Source: Sphingorhabdus sp.
GTDB lineage: Bacteria; Pseudomonadota; Alphaproteobacteria; Sphingomonadales; Sphingomonadaceae
Assembly: GCF_023910635.1 (NCBI RefSeq)
Contig: NZ_JAAVVZ010000011.1
Coordinates: 28,866 to 92,865 of the forward strand
DNA: 64,000 nt
Direction of reading: 5' to 3'
A model generated the notes under the pieces. That model saw only the letters and a program-made list of their open reading frames with translations, was not told the origin of the DNA and ran no database searches. Positions 1 to 8,701 of the stretch are shown here, piece by piece (the stretch's first letter is position 1; every line of letters starts with the position of its first letter). The position numbers were made by a program, and so were the translations under genes.

Positions 1-437
1 GATGGTCAATAACGACGCGATAATGGCACGCCAAAGCCAGCTCAAGCCCGCCGCCCAGGGCAAGTCCATTCAGCGCGCAAGCCACTGGCTTGGCCGAAAC
101 TTTGCCGGAACTCAGGTCCTTGGCCGACTGACCGCCCGTTTCCATTTTGCGCAGTAATGCGTTCAACGCAAATGCCTGGTCAAAAGCTTCTTTGGTGCTG
201 TTCGCCTTCGCGCCGCCCAGCATAGTCAGGTCAGCGCCCGCCAAGAAACCGGATTTCTTGCCCGAGGTGATGACCGCGCCTTTAACGGCGTCGTTGGTCG
301 TGAAATCATCAACCCATTTGGCGAATTCTTCAATCAACGCGCCATTCCACACATTCATGGAGGCGTCGGGAAGATCGATGGTCAAAAGTGCAATGCCATC
401 GGCGTCGATTTCGACGGAGAAAGTTTTGTAAGTCATA
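1..437 (-). CDS. FadB/FadJ-like enoyl-CoA hydratase/3-hydroxyacyl-CoA dehydrogenase, N-terminal part (cut by window edge)
   Basis: Reading the minus strand from the ATG at 437 gives MTYKTFSVEIDADGIALLTI followed by a crotonase fold. SGKKSGFLAGADL is the acyl-CoA oxyanion-hole segment, and ALNGLALGGGLELALACHYR is the second conserved crotonase block. In FadB/FadJ-type multifunctional enzymes this domain hydrates 2-enoyl-CoA and is followed by an NAD-binding 3-hydroxyacyl-CoA dehydrogenase domain. That part would lie outside the window, so the dehydrogenase half is inferred. The thiolase and CoA-transferase genes immediately upstream on the same strand make a fatty-acid or acyl-CoA degradation operon likely. 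The ORF track lists only the antisense shadow (147..431). Confidence 0.85.
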
Positions 438-478
438 TCTTCGTTCCTTGTTCGCGCGTTTTCGCGCCAATCTAAAAC

Positions 479-575
479 TTTGTCACCCCCGGCTTGATCG
501 GCGGTCCATGGCCATATCCGTCGGTTTACGCTGACGTGCCGGACTATGGATCCCCGCGTTCGCGAGGATGACAAA
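479..575. repeat. REP-like imperfect inverted repeat between thiolase and FadB-like genes
   Basis: The gap between the two genes is bounded by TTTGTCA (479) and TGACAAA (569-575). The right arm contains a small hairpin (CCCGCGTTCGCGAGG). This resembles the GTCATCCCCGCGAAAGCGGGG extragenic palindromes seen at 19070-19180. It may act as an mRNA-stabilising or transcript-attenuating structure inside the operon; that role is inference. Confidence 0.5.
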
Positions 576-581
576 ACTAGG

Positions 582-1796
582 TTAATTCACGCGTTCGATG
601 ATGGTTGCGGTGCCCATGCCTGCGCCGATGCACAAGGTTGTGAGCGCAGTCGACTTGCCCGACCGCTCCAGCTCATCCAATACAGTCCCTAGGATCATCG
701 CACCCGTTGCACCCAAAGGATGGCCCATGGCGATTGCGCCGCCGTTCACGTTGATGTCCGAATGATCGATGTTCATCGCTTCCATGAAACGCAGGACAAC
801 CGAAGCAAAAGCTTCATTCAATTCCCACACGTCAATGTCGCCTTTGTTCATGCCTGCGCGCGCCAGCGCCTTTTGCGCAGCAAATTCGGGGCCGGTAAGC
901 ATGATGGCAGGTTCCGAACCGATAGATGCCATCGATACGATCCGCGCACGCGCCTTAAGGCCGTATTTTTCGCCAGCTTCCTTGGTTCCGATAAGGACAG
1001 CCGCCGAGCCATCGACGATACCCGAACTGTTGCCAGCATGGTGAACATGATTGATCTTTTCGACGTCGGGATAGCGCATGATGGCAATGTCATCAAAACC
1101 GGGCATCATCGTGCCCATCATCTGGAATGCGGGGGCCAACGCGCCCAAGGACTGCATATCGGTTTGCGGGCGCATCAATTCGTCATGGTCCAGCACGACC
1201 TCACCAATGACGTCCTTGATGGGCAGAATCGAACGCGCAAAGCGCTTCTCGGCCCATGCGCGGCCAGCGCGCTTCTGGCTTTCAACAGCATAGGCATCAA
1301 CATCATCGCGGCTGTAGCCATATTTGGTGGCAATAAGATCAGCAGAAATGCCTTGCGGGATGAAGTAATTGGCAATCGCCGAACGCGGATCGATGGGCCA
1401 TGCGCCGCCGTCTGAACCCATGGGCACGCGGCTCATTGATTCAATGCCCCCGCCAACCGCTAGGTCGCATTCGCCCGACTTCACTTTTGCCGCAGCGATG
1501 TTCGACGCTTCAAGGCCGGAACCACAGAAACGGTTCACCTGAATCCCTGACGTCGTGTGCGGATATCCCGCGGCAAGAATTGCCGTTCGCGTGATAACTG
1601 CGCCTTGTTCACCCACAGGGGAGACACAGCCAAAGGCCACATCCTCAATCTCTTCGCCCGACAGACCATTGCGGTCGCGGATCGCGGCCAAGACCTGCGA
1701 TGCCAGATCGATAGGCGTAATTTCATGCAGCGCGCCATCAGGGCGCCCCTTGCCACGCGGGCTACGCACCGCATCATAAATATAGGCTTCGGTCAT
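582..1796 (-). CDS. Acetyl-CoA C-acyltransferase (thiolase)
   Basis: This 404-aa protein has the full thiolase signature. The nucleophilic cysteine is in [10 protein letters not shown] (about Cys91), the catalytic His block is [15 protein letters not shown], and the C-terminal catalytic cysteine is in [11 protein letters not shown]. Thiolases cleave 3-ketoacyl-CoA to acetyl-CoA and a shortened acyl-CoA, or run the reverse condensation. The length is normal for the family. It starts 3 nt after the stop of the CaiB-type CoA transferase and is followed by the FadB/FadJ-like gene, so it very likely supplies the last step of a beta-oxidation operon. Chain-length specificity cannot be read from sequence. 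Confidence 0.93.
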   Translation of the reverse strand: MTEAYIYDAVRSPRGKGRPDGALHEITPIDLASQVLAAIRDRNGLSGEEIEDVAFGCVSPVGEQGAVITRTAILAAGYPHTTSGIQVNRFCGSGLEASNIAAAKVKSGECDLAVGGGIESMSRVPMGSDGGAWPIDPRSAIANYFIPQGISADLIATKYGYSRDDVDAYAVESQKRAGRAWAEKRFARSILPIKDVIGEVVLDHDELMRPQTDMQSLGALAPAFQMMGTMMPGFDDIAIMRYPDVEKINHVHHAGNSSGIVDGSAAVLIGTKEAGEKYGLKARARIVSMASIGSEPAIMLTGPEFAAQKALARAGMNKGDIDVWELNEAFASVVLRFMEAMNIDHSDINVNGGAIAMGHPLGATGAMILGTVLDELERSGKSTALTTLCIGAGMGTATIIERVN

Positions 1797-1798
1797 AT

Positions 1799-2956
1799 TT
1801 AATCCTTGGTTACGACCACGGCGCCTGCCGCGATCAGTTGGGAGATTTCTTGATCACCGAGTCCAGCCTCGGTCAATATGTCGGCATAATCGCCGCCTTT
1901 TGTTGCGATATCGAAATGGGTAGCCAGTGGCTGCGTTGCAAGTCGCGGCGCAACCTGCGGATGTAACCAACGACCGTCCTGCACAAAGGCCTGCCGCGCG
2001 GCGTTTGCGGGATGGGATGCGGCTTCGACATAATCCAGCACGGGCGTAACACAGGCGTCGGTTCCGGCAAAAATCGCTTCCCATTCGTCGCGCGTTTTGG
2101 TCGCGAACACATCTTCAAGCATTTCATGCTGCTTTGCCCAAGCCGTTCGGTCATGCTGACCGCCATATACGCCCTTGTCGACGGGCAAACGCTCCATCAT
2201 CGCGGCGAAAAACTGCGGTTCAATGCAGCCAACGGCCATAAACTTGCCGTCAGACGTCATAAAACAACGGTAGAATGGCATCGCCCCGTCGAGCAAATTT
2301 GCCGCACGCTGCGTGCGCCATTGGCCAAGCCCTGCCATGCCATGCACAAAGCTCATCAGGCTATTGGTGCCATCAACAATCGCCGCATCCACTATATTGC
2401 CTTTACCCGTCCGTGCGCGTTCGACCAAAGCGGCAAGGATACCGTTGACGAGAAACATCGACCCGCCGCCAAAATCGCCCACCATGTTGAGCGGCGGAAC
2501 CGGTGGCTGCCCGTCCTTGCCAATCGCGTTCAAAACACCTGTCATGCCGATATAATTAATGTCATGCCCGGCCATTTGGTTCCACGGACCCGTTTGGCCC
2601 CAGCCAGTCATCCGGCCATAAATAAGACCAGGATTGACCGTGTGACAGACATCGGGGCCAACCCCCATCCGTTCCGTCACACCAGGCCGCAGTCCTTCAA
2701 TCAAGACATCCGCGGACTCAACCAGCTTCAACAATGCGGCAACCGCTTCGGGTTTCTTCAAATCAAGGATCATGGATTTTTTACCGCGCGCATCAATGGC
2801 CTTGGGCACGATTGCGCCACCCGGCCTGTCGATGACAATCACATCCGCACCCATGTCCGCCAGCAACTGGCCAGCATAAGGCCCCGGCCCAATACCAGCA
2901 AGTTCGACAATCTTTATGCCGCTTAACGGACCGGATTTGGCGGAAGAATCGGTCAT
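1799..2956 (-). CDS. CaiB/BaiF-family CoA transferase (alpha-methylacyl-CoA racemase-like)
   Basis: The protein begins MTDSSAKSGPLSGIKIVELA and has the class III CoA-transferase N-terminus (GPGPYAGQLLADMGADVIVID). A GDFGGGSMFLVNGILAAL block is typical of the alpha-methylacyl-CoA racemase branch. The ORF track starts it at 3043, but the ATG at 2956 is preferred because GGAG lies about 8 nt upstream; that gives 385 aa. Members transfer or epimerise acyl-CoA thioesters in fatty-acid, sterol or carnitine metabolism, and the exact substrate is not deducible here. It is the first gene of the acyl-CoA operon, with a palindromic putative operator 27 bp upstream of the start. Confidence 0.88.
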   Translation of the reverse strand: MTDSSAKSGPLSGIKIVELAGIGPGPYAGQLLADMGADVIVIDRPGGAIVPKAIDARGKKSMILDLKKPEAVAALLKLVESADVLIEGLRPGVTERMGVGPDVCHTVNPGLIYGRMTGWGQTGPWNQMAGHDINYIGMTGVLNAIGKDGQPPVPPLNMVGDFGGGSMFLVNGILAALVERARTGKGNIVDAAIVDGTNSLMSFVHGMAGLGQWRTQRAANLLDGAMPFYRCFMTSDGKFMAVGCIEPQFFAAMMERLPVDKGVYGGQHDRTAWAKQHEMLEDVFATKTRDEWEAIFAGTDACVTPVLDYVEAASHPANAARQAFVQDGRWLHPQVAPRLATQPLATHFDIATKGGDYADILTEAGLGDQEISQLIAAGAVVVTKD

Positions 2957-2982
2957 GAAGTGGGCTCCGTTACGATAGGCAT

Positions 2983-2998
2983 TTAATCGTATGATTAA
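2983..2998. promoter_or_regulatory. Putative operator, perfect inverted repeat TTAATC-GTAT-GATTAA
   Basis: A perfect 6-bp inverted repeat with a 4-bp spacer lies just upstream of the chosen start of the CoA-transferase gene, in the expected promoter region of the acyl-CoA operon. The symmetry suits a dimeric regulator such as a TetR- or MarR-type protein. No such regulator is encoded beside it, so the assignment is inference. Confidence 0.4.
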
Positions 2999-3081
2999 GG
3001 TGCCCACGCACTTGACGCAAGCGTCAACTAAGTTTTTTAGCATGGTTTATTTGCCAGGCGGAGCTTTGTGCGCATATCTGT

Positions 3082-3224
3082 TAGGGTCAGGACCACTTAA
3101 ATCCACCTTCGCGGTTTGAGGCCATACTGTTCAGTGCAAGGCGGTAAGCGCAGGACTTAGTGGTTCTAAGTCTAGCTTTGCCATTTTGACGCCGCGAAGG
3201 TGCATTTACGTGGTCCTGACCCTA
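3082..3224. repeat. TAGGGTCAGGACC-family repeat, 143-bp inverted deletion derivative
   Basis: It begins TAGGGTCAGGACCACTTAAA and ends GTGGTCCTGACCCTA. Its first ~100 bp match the reverse complement of the right half of the 267-bp copies at 6462 and 47822 (the CCATACTGT...ACAGTATGG hairpin half). Its last ~40 bp match the reverse complement of their left end. It is therefore the same element in the opposite orientation, lacking about 124 bp of the internal left hairpin. It sits directly upstream of an IS5-type insertion sequence, with 3 bp between them. Confidence 0.85.
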
Positions 3225-3227
3225 ATT

Positions 3228-4084
3228 GGTGTTTACATTCATGCTTCCCAATCGTGTAATTTTCTGATTCAAGCTGCTTGCTGTATGGAGGTCAGCATGA
3301 ATGGATCGACAGGAACTGAGTGACGCGGTTTGGGAGCGGATATCCCCGCATTTGCCGGGCAAGGTGACAGACCCTGGATGCAGTGGGCGAGAAAAATGGG
3401 CAATTTGTGGAAGCTATTCTGTGGCTGGCCCGGTCGGGTGCGCATTGGCGGGTTCTACCGAAGGAGTTTGGTCGGTGGCACACCGTTTACCAGCGCTTTA
3501 ACTGCTGGTGTCGTCGCGGCGTTTGGGAGAGTCTTTTCAAGGTGTTGAGCCAAGACGCCGACTTTGAATACATCCTCGTCGACAGCACGATCGTGCGTGC
3601 CCACCAGCACAGTGCCGGTGCCCAAAAAAAGCGATCAATCCGAAGACCGGTTTGAAGCTCACGCGCTGGGACGGTCAAAAGGCGGCCTGAGCACCAAGGT
3701 TCATGCCGCCACCGATGCGCTTGGCAATCCCGTCCGCTTTATCCTGACGGGCGGCGAACGCAATGACATCACCCAGATCGAAGGCTTGCTCGATGGCCTG
3801 AGGGCAGGTCATGTGCTGGCCGACAAGGGTTATGATGGCCAGCGTGCCATGGACGCTATCGCTGCCACCGGAGCAAAACCCGTCGTCCCACGCAGAACCA
3901 CGACAGCACAGTGGCGCACCTTTGATGCCACGATCTACAAGGATCGCAATCTGATCGAGCGCTTCTTTAGCAAGATCAAACACTTCCGACGCATCGCCAC
4001 ACGATACGACAAGCTCGCCAGAAACTATGCTGGCTTCCTCAATCTCGTCGCAGCACTCAAATGTTGCCGATGAATGTAAACACC
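3228..4084 (+). mobile_element. IS5-family (IS427-type) insertion sequence, 857 bp
   Basis: Terminal inverted repeats GGTGTTTACATTCAT (left, from 3228) and its complement (right, ending 4084) bound a single transposase region. The size and the DDE transposase type fit the IS427 subgroup of IS5. No convincing target duplication was found at the two flanks (AATT and ACCTAG), so an old insertion or a flank rearrangement is possible. It lies between the 143-bp repeat and pyrB and interrupts no recognisable gene. Confidence 0.85.
3301..4073 (+). pseudogene. IS427-type transposase in three frames (one likely programmed shift, one likely mutation)
   Basis: The protein runs MDRQELSDAVWERISPHLPGK in frame 1, then NGQFVEAILWLARSGAHWRVLPKEFGRWHTVYQRF in frame 2, then HALGRSKGGLSTKVHAATDALGNPV to KHFRRIATRYDKLARNYAGFLNL in frame 3. 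The second shift sits on an A7 run (CCCAAAAAAAGC), the usual place for programmed frameshifting in this subgroup. The first shift is at CGAGAAAAATGGG. Deleting one A gives GRENGQFVEA, which restores the family sequence, so it looks like a disabling +1 insertion. The DDE residues are plausible in ILVDSTIV, LADKGYD and NLIERFFSKIKHFRRIATRY. The copy is probably inactive unless supplied with transposase in trans. Confidence 0.8.
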
Positions 4085-4109
4085 ACCTAGCTCTGGGCGT
4101 GCTGCGCGA

Positions 4110-4165
4110 TAGACCCTGGAACGACAGTCACCGAAGGTGAAACAAGTTCAGGGTGACGGATAATT
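4110..4165. repeat. Remnant of a TTCAGGGTGACGG-type extragenic repeat upstream of pyrB
   Basis: The stretch between the IS and pyrB contains GACCCTGGAAC followed by GAAACAAGTTCAGGGTGACG. This resembles repeats of the TGTCACCCTGAACTTGTTTCAGG type that occur between genes in related bacteria. Only one degenerate copy is present, and no other feature was seen before the pyrB ribosome-binding site. Confidence 0.35.
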
Positions 4166-4254
4166 TTTTAGAACCTTGCTCCACGGCGCGCCCAGACCCC
4201 AACCCGACAAATCATTTGAGTCTCACCCAAATTCCCATTAAGGGCATATCTTTA

Positions 4255-5250
4255 ATGACATGGACAAAACCCTTCGCCGCCGACAGCTTTCCAAGCGGGT
4301 CGGATGCCTTTCCGCACAAACATTTGCTTGGCATCGCCGGACTTCAGACGTGGGAAATTCTCTACATCCTCAAAGAGGCGGAGCAATGGGTTGCGCTAAA
4401 CCGCGCTGGCGCTGCAAAACATGCTGACACGCTTTCCGGCCTGACAATCATCAACGCCTTTTTTGAAAATTCAACGCGCACCTTATTATCGTTCGAAATC
4501 GCCGGAAAGCGGCTCGGCGCGGACGTCGTGAATATGCACGCGGCGCAGTCGAGCGTGAAAAAGGGCGAAACGCTCATCGACACGGCAATGACGCTTAACG
4601 CCATGCGCGCGGACGCCATTGTGATTCGCCATGGCAGTTCAGGCGCCGTGCAGCTCATCTCCAGCAAAGTCGACTGTCCCGTGCTGAACGCCGGTGACGG
4701 CAGCCACGAACACCCGACTCAAGCCTTGCTCGATGCGCTGACCATCATGCGCCGCAAGGGCAAGGTCGAAGGTCAAACTGTCGTCATTTGCGGCGACGTT
4801 CTGCACAGCCGTGTGGCAAGATCCAATCTGTTTTGCCTAAAATCGCTGGGCGCAGACGTGCGCGTGGTTGCCCCCCCTGCCCTCATGCCAAGCGGCATTG
4901 AAGGCTTTGGCGCCGTTCCCTTTAGCAATTTCGATGCCGCATTGAACGGGGCCGATGTCATTATGATGCTGCGTCTGCAAAGCGAACGGATGCAGGGCGA
5001 TTTCATCCCGTCGCCGCGTGAATATTTCCATCTTTATGGCCTCGACGAACGGCGGTTGGCCTTGGCCAAGCCGGATGCGCTTGTCATGCACCCCGGTCCC
5101 ATGAACCGCGGCGTGGAAATTGCCAGCAGCGTCGCTGATCATGTCGAGCGATCGGCCATTACCGAGCAGGTCGAAATGGGCGTTGCGGTGCGGATGGCTT
5201 GCCTCGACATATTGACCCGCAAGGCGCGTGGTCAGGAGGGGTGGGTATGA
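4255..5250 (+). CDS. pyrB: Aspartate carbamoyltransferase catalytic subunit
   Basis: It catalyses carbamoyl phosphate + aspartate to carbamoyl-aspartate, the committed step of pyrimidine synthesis. The carbamoyl-phosphate loop FFENSTRT is at about residues 70-76. Other hallmarks are SVKKGET, the substrate motif [16 protein letters not shown], and [13 protein letters not shown] near the C-terminus. The ORF track begins at 4153, but the ATG at 4255 follows AAGGG and gives 331 aa, close to the usual size. Its TGA overlaps the ATG of the next gene (ATGA). That gene encodes an apparently inactive dihydroorotase homologue, so this is probably a class A type ATCase built from PyrB plus a PyrC-like partner. 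Confidence 0.96.
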   Translation: MTWTKPFAADSFPSGSDAFPHKHLLGIAGLQTWEILYILKEAEQWVALNRAGAAKHADTLSGLTIINAFFENSTRTLLSFEIAGKRLGADVVNMHAAQSSVKKGETLIDTAMTLNAMRADAIVIRHGSSGAVQLISSKVDCPVLNAGDGSHEHPTQALLDALTIMRRKGKVEGQTVVICGDVLHSRVARSNLFCLKSLGADVRVVAPPALMPSGIEGFGAVPFSNFDAALNGADVIMMLRLQSERMQGDFIPSPREYFHLYGLDERRLALAKPDALVMHPGPMNRGVEIASSVADHVERSAITEQVEMGVAVRMACLDILTRKARGQEGWV

Positions 5251-6464
5251 CCGGCGTGAACATCATTCAAGGCCATATCATCCTACCCGGCGCGGATAAG
5301 GCAGAGCCGTTGCATCTGCATATCGAGGACGGCAAAATTGCCTCGGTTGGCAAGGCAGCCCCGATTGCCGAACATATCGACGCCAGCGGGTTGATCGTTG
5401 CGCCGGGCATAATTGATTTGGGTGTTTTCAAAACCGATAAACCTGCATTCAGATTTGGCGGGATAACCCGCGCGGCATTGATGCCCGATCAGTCACCTGT
5501 GCATGACGATCCAGCGACCGTCCGCTTTGCCGCATTAAAGGGTAAGCCCGATTTGTGGGTTCACCCCCTTGCCGCCGCAACTCAAGGCCTTGACGGGCTT
5601 CGTATGGCGGAAATTGCGCTAATGAAAGAGGCAGGCGCTGTGGGTGTGGCGACTGGCCGCAAATGGATATCCGATAGCGGCGTCATGCTCCGCATCATGC
5701 ATTATTGCGCAGCTTTAGACCTTCCCGTCATCCTGCATAATGAGGATTCAGGGGTAACCGGCCATGCCGTAGCAACGGCGGGTGAAACGGCCACTTTGCT
5801 TGGCCTTTCAAGCGCGCCAAGCGTTGCCGAAACACTCGCGATCGCCCGCGACCTCATGTTGGCGGAAGAAAGCGGCGCGCATGTGCATTTCCGGCAAGTC
5901 ACCACCGCACGCGGCCTTGACCTGATCCGTACGGCAAAGGCGAAGGGCCTTCGCGTTACCTGCGGAATCACGCCAGCGCATCTGTTCCTGTCGGACAACG
6001 CCATTTCGGATTTCCGCACCTTTGCGCGGCTGTCACCGCCGTTGCGCTCCGAAAGCGACCGGCTGGCGTGCATCGCCGCAATTGCCGATGGCACGATTGA
6101 CGTCATCGCATCGGGCCACGACCCGCGCGGGCCAGAAGACAAGCGCCTGCCTTTTTCCGAAAGCGCGCCTGGCATGGCGGGGGCAGAAACATTGCTGGCG
6201 CTGGCGCTCAACCTCGTGCGCGATAATGTCATCTCAACCGGCCGCATGTTTGAATTGCTCGCGTCGAACCCGGCAAAGATATTAGGATTAAATGCAGGCC
6301 AAATTGTTGAAGGACAAGAGGCCGACTTGATCTTGATCGACCCTGATGCGCCGTGGCAGGTCGATGGTGACCGCATGGCTGCGTTGGCAGGCAACACACC
6401 CTTTGACCGCTTGCCCGTTCAGGGCCGCGTTCGGCAGATGTTAAAAGGCGGCAAGCTTATTTAG
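5247..6464 (+). CDS. pyrX: Dihydroorotase-like protein, probably non-catalytic PyrC'/PyrX partner of ATCase
   Basis: The 405-aa protein is a dihydroorotase/amidohydrolase homologue. The N-terminal metal motif DxHxH is replaced by [12 protein letters not shown] (about residues 57-68). The usual PHHL metal site reads TPAHLFLSD, and TDHAPH reads [11 protein letters not shown]. These losses match the inactive PyrC' (PyrX) proteins that assemble with PyrB in pseudomonads and other proteobacteria. An active dihydroorotase should then be encoded elsewhere. The start is the ATG at 5247, overlapping the pyrB stop. The TAG stop (6462-6464) is formed by the first bases of the TAGGGTCAGGACC repeat, so the repeat abuts the coding end exactly. 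Confidence 0.9.
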   Translation: MTGVNIIQGHIILPGADKAEPLHLHIEDGKIASVGKAAPIAEHIDASGLIVAPGIIDLGVFKTDKPAFRFGGITRAALMPDQSPVHDDPATVRFAALKGKPDLWVHPLAAATQGLDGLRMAEIALMKEAGAVGVATGRKWISDSGVMLRIMHYCAALDLPVILHNEDSGVTGHAVATAGETATLLGLSSAPSVAETLAIARDLMLAEESGAHVHFRQVTTARGLDLIRTAKAKGLRVTCGITPAHLFLSDNAISDFRTFARLSPPLRSESDRLACIAAIADGTIDVIASGHDPRGPEDKRLPFSESAPGMAGAETLLALALNLVRDNVISTGRMFELLASNPAKILGLNAGQIVEGQEADLILIDPDAPWQVDGDRMAALAGNTPFDRLPVQGRVRQMLKGGKLI

Positions 6465-6728
6465 GGTCAGGACCTATTAAATCCACCTTCGCGGCGTCAA
6501 AATGGCAAAGATATCGAAGTAAAATGTCCGCCGCAGGCAGTTATTCTGCCTGCAAGGGCATTTTGTTTCGATATCGAAGCCATTTTGGCGTCCTTCGGAT
6601 TTGACCCATACTGTCCATTGCTACGTTGGCAAGCTTGGACTTAGAACCACTAAGCCCTGCGCTTGCCGCCTTGCACTGAACAGTATGGCCTCAAACCGCG
6701 AAGGTGGATTTAAGTGGTCCTGACCCTA
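6462..6728. repeat. TAGGGTCAGGACC-family repeat, full 267-bp copy A
   Basis: The ends are 33-bp near-perfect inverted repeats (TAGGGTCAGGACC...TCCACCTTCGCGG with two mismatches). Inside are two large hairpins. Hairpin 1 pairs GTCAAAATGGC...ATATCGAA with TTCGATAT...GCCATTTTGGC and carries an inner GGCAG/CTGCC stem. Hairpin 2 pairs CCATACTGT with ACAGTATGG and carries inner GGCAAGC/GCTTGCC and CTTAG/CTAAG stems. The layout is that of a non-autonomous MITE- or REP/BIME-like element. The copy at 47822-48088 has the same length and differs at about a dozen positions by eye. No ORF of note lies inside. Confidence 0.9.
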
Positions 6729-6749
6729 GCGACATCTCGTTGCGTTTTG

Positions 6750-8027
6750 TTATCGTACTGCGATTTTTAATCTTCCGCCTTGTGCCAACCGCACAGACTG
6801 CGATCCTGTGATTGGAACAACGAAACACGCGCCCCCTTGCGATTTGATTTGCCTGCAGGTTGCGCTGGCACGCGCCGCATCGCCCAACGCCATAGCCGCA
6901 ATACGTGTCAATTTCCGTCCGTTTACAGTGACGGTCGAACTGACCGATTTTAACCCGCGCAATGCGCCATATCGCGCCGCATATCTCTTCCACGCCGCTT
7001 GCGCGCTGGCCGCCGAAGAAAAAGCCCCAAGCTGGATGAGGTAGCTCTTGCCCACAAATGCTGGTCGAGACGCTGGGACTTCTGCCAAACCAAGCTTTGC
7101 AGGCCTATTCGAAACCTTGATCATCGGCTTTTCAACCGCTGCAAAGCCGGCGCTTTGGGCAACTACAGTCGGCGCGATCGCCGCAAGCTCGGTTGCGGGG
7201 TCGGGCGACAATGCGTCAAACGCGGGCGCGGCTGGTACATTATCGGCCACGGCTAATGCAGGGGCGGCGGCATGGTTCAGCGCCAAATGCGCGGGTTGAC
7301 CCAAGTCGGACATGTCCGGCCGAATCTTCAGCAGACCCGCCACGCGCAGGGTGTAGGCGCCAGGTTGCGCAAACTGCGCCCATTCCGCAATATGTTCGTT
7401 TACGGCGTCCTGCGCCATATCTTGCGACGCCATGACGCGGGCATCGCGCCAACGACCGTCCAATGCATATGCCAAAGCCAGATTCTGCCGGGTACGTGAA
7501 GACGCGCTATCATTGCGGACGGCGTCGATCAGAATGCGGATCGCCTCACCGGACCGCCCCGCCAATGCCAAGGTCAGGCCATAATCGCTGACGGGAAGGA
7601 TGGATCGCTGCGAATCGATGAGCGCCACGGCAGATTCGGTGTTGCCTTGGGCAATCCGGCTGAGCGCGAGACTAATGACCGTACGGGGGTCGACTTTCCC
7701 TAGTTCAATCACGTCCATCAACGTCCGTTCGGCGGAGGCAAAACGGCCTTTGGCCATATAGATACGGGCCAAAAGCGCGCGGTAATCTGGGCTTTGCGGT
7801 TCGGCCTCCACAACAAGTTCGGCAAATTGCAGCGCGCGGTCATTCTTGTTTTTGGCAATCGCCTGCTCGGCTTTTTTCGCCCATTGTAACGCCTTCTCGG
7901 GGCTTGCCTGCTTTGCAGATTCCTTGCTTGTTCTAATTGCCCCCGTCGCCGACGCCGTCGGCGTCATAGCCAGTACCGCCACAAAGGCGGTCGACAAGGC
8001 AAGCTTTACGATAAAATTGCTCTTCAT
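6750..8027 (-). CDS. Exported TPR-SPOR domain protein
   Basis: A strong signal peptide (MKSNFIVKLALSTAFVAVLAMTPTASAT) is followed by TPR-like repeats (about residues 40-200), a low-complexity Ala/Pro linker, and a C-terminal SPOR domain (SYLIQLGAFSSAASAQAAW to GACFVVPI). SPOR domains bind denuded septal peptidoglycan, so a periplasmic cell-envelope or division-related role is likely but inferred. The ATG at 8027 has a clear AGAGGTGA ribosome-binding site, so it is preferred to the track start at 8057 and gives 425 aa. It is last in a minus-strand trio behind a ParA-like ATPase and a small unknown protein. A divergent Sel1-SPOR gene (now broken) lies just beyond. Confidence 0.82.
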   Translation of the reverse strand: MKSNFIVKLALSTAFVAVLAMTPTASATGAIRTSKESAKQASPEKALQWAKKAEQAIAKNKNDRALQFAELVVEAEPQSPDYRALLARIYMAKGRFASAERTLMDVIELGKVDPRTVISLALSRIAQGNTESAVALIDSQRSILPVSDYGLTLALAGRSGEAIRILIDAVRNDSASSRTRQNLALAYALDGRWRDARVMASQDMAQDAVNEHIAEWAQFAQPGAYTLRVAGLLKIRPDMSDLGQPAHLALNHAAAPALAVADNVPAAPAFDALSPDPATELAAIAPTVVAQSAGFAAVEKPMIKVSNRPAKLGLAEVPASRPAFVGKSYLIQLGAFSSAASAQAAWKRYAARYGALRGLKSVSSTVTVNGRKLTRIAAMALGDAARASATCRQIKSQGGACFVVPITGSQSVRLAQGGRLKIAVR

Positions 8028-8060
8028 GACATCACCTCTGATATGGTCCAAATTCAAATA

Positions 8061-8684
8061 TCAATGTCTCTTGTCCGGAATTTGGGACGCAAGGAGACCA
8101 ATTTCGGGCATCGATTCGATCAAAGCGTCGAGCGCGGCGGTAACTAACTGCTGCGCCGATTCGTGCTGAACCGCACAAGCCAGCCGGAGCTTCAAATGGC
8201 GCTCACTATCGAGGCGGAGCGTGAATGCAGCTTTGTCTTTCGAGCCGGACTTGGACCGCGCGCGCGACCGCGGTGCATCGGTTTTTCCAAAACGCGAGAT
8301 TGGCCGTGTCACGGGCTCTGGCGTCACAGTGACAATGGTCAAAGCATCGGTCACCAATGCGGGTTCCATCGCAAAGCTGTCAAAGCCAGCTTCTACTTCG
8401 TTATTGGCTTCCATAGCTTGTTCCAAACGGTCTTGCTGATGCTTGACCTCGGGCACCGCGCCCGCCAGCATGTTTGCTCCATGGAAATTGTGATCATAAT
8501 CCATCGGTGTCGACGGATCAGGATCAACATCAAATCCCATATCATTCCATCCCAAGTCATCCTGCGCAATGGAAGCACTCATGTTGCCATTGAACATCGA
8601 AGGACGCCGCATGGCAGGCCGTGCCAGGCCCTTGCGCGCTAGCAAGATGCCGGAAAGAGAAGCGATCGGTTTCAGTTCACCCAT
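8061..8684 (-). CDS. Conserved-looking hypothetical protein with basic, possibly RHH-like C-terminal segment
   Basis: I do not recognise a named family. The first 120 residues are acidic and low in predicted structure. A basic linker (RSRARSKSGSKDKAAFTLRLD) follows, then a short segment, FTLRLDSERHLKLRLACAVQHESAQQLVTAALDALIESMP. That segment has the strand-helix-helix look of a ribbon-helix-helix DNA-binding fold. The gene lies 17 nt downstream of a ParA-like ATPase and 33 nt upstream of the TPR-SPOR gene. It could be the DNA- or partner-binding member of the ParA module; that is inference. The ATG at 8684 has GGAGAGGG upstream. Confidence 0.6.
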   Translation of the reverse strand: MGELKPIASLSGILLARKGLARPAMRRPSMFNGNMSASIAQDDLGWNDMGFDVDPDPSTPMDYDHNFHGANMLAGAVPEVKHQQDRLEQAMEANNEVEAGFDSFAMEPALVTDALTIVTVTPEPVTRPISRFGKTDAPRSRARSKSGSKDKAAFTLRLDSERHLKLRLACAVQHESAQQLVTAALDALIESMPEIGLLASQIPDKRH

Positions 8685-8701
8685 TTTCTTGCCCTCTCCG
8701 G

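Noticed and set aside
720-1415. 231-aa plus-strand ORF opposite the thiolase gene
   Set aside because: Shadow ORF in a GC-rich gene; the thiolase motifs on the other strand are decisive.
2012-2926. 304-aa plus-strand ORF opposite the CoA-transferase gene
   Set aside because: It is a mirror of the conserved CaiB-type coding sequence on the minus strand, with no family motifs or ribosome-binding site of its own.
3228-4084. Target-site duplication for the IS427-type element
   Set aside because: Left flank AATT and right flank ACCTAG do not match; no duplication is claimed.
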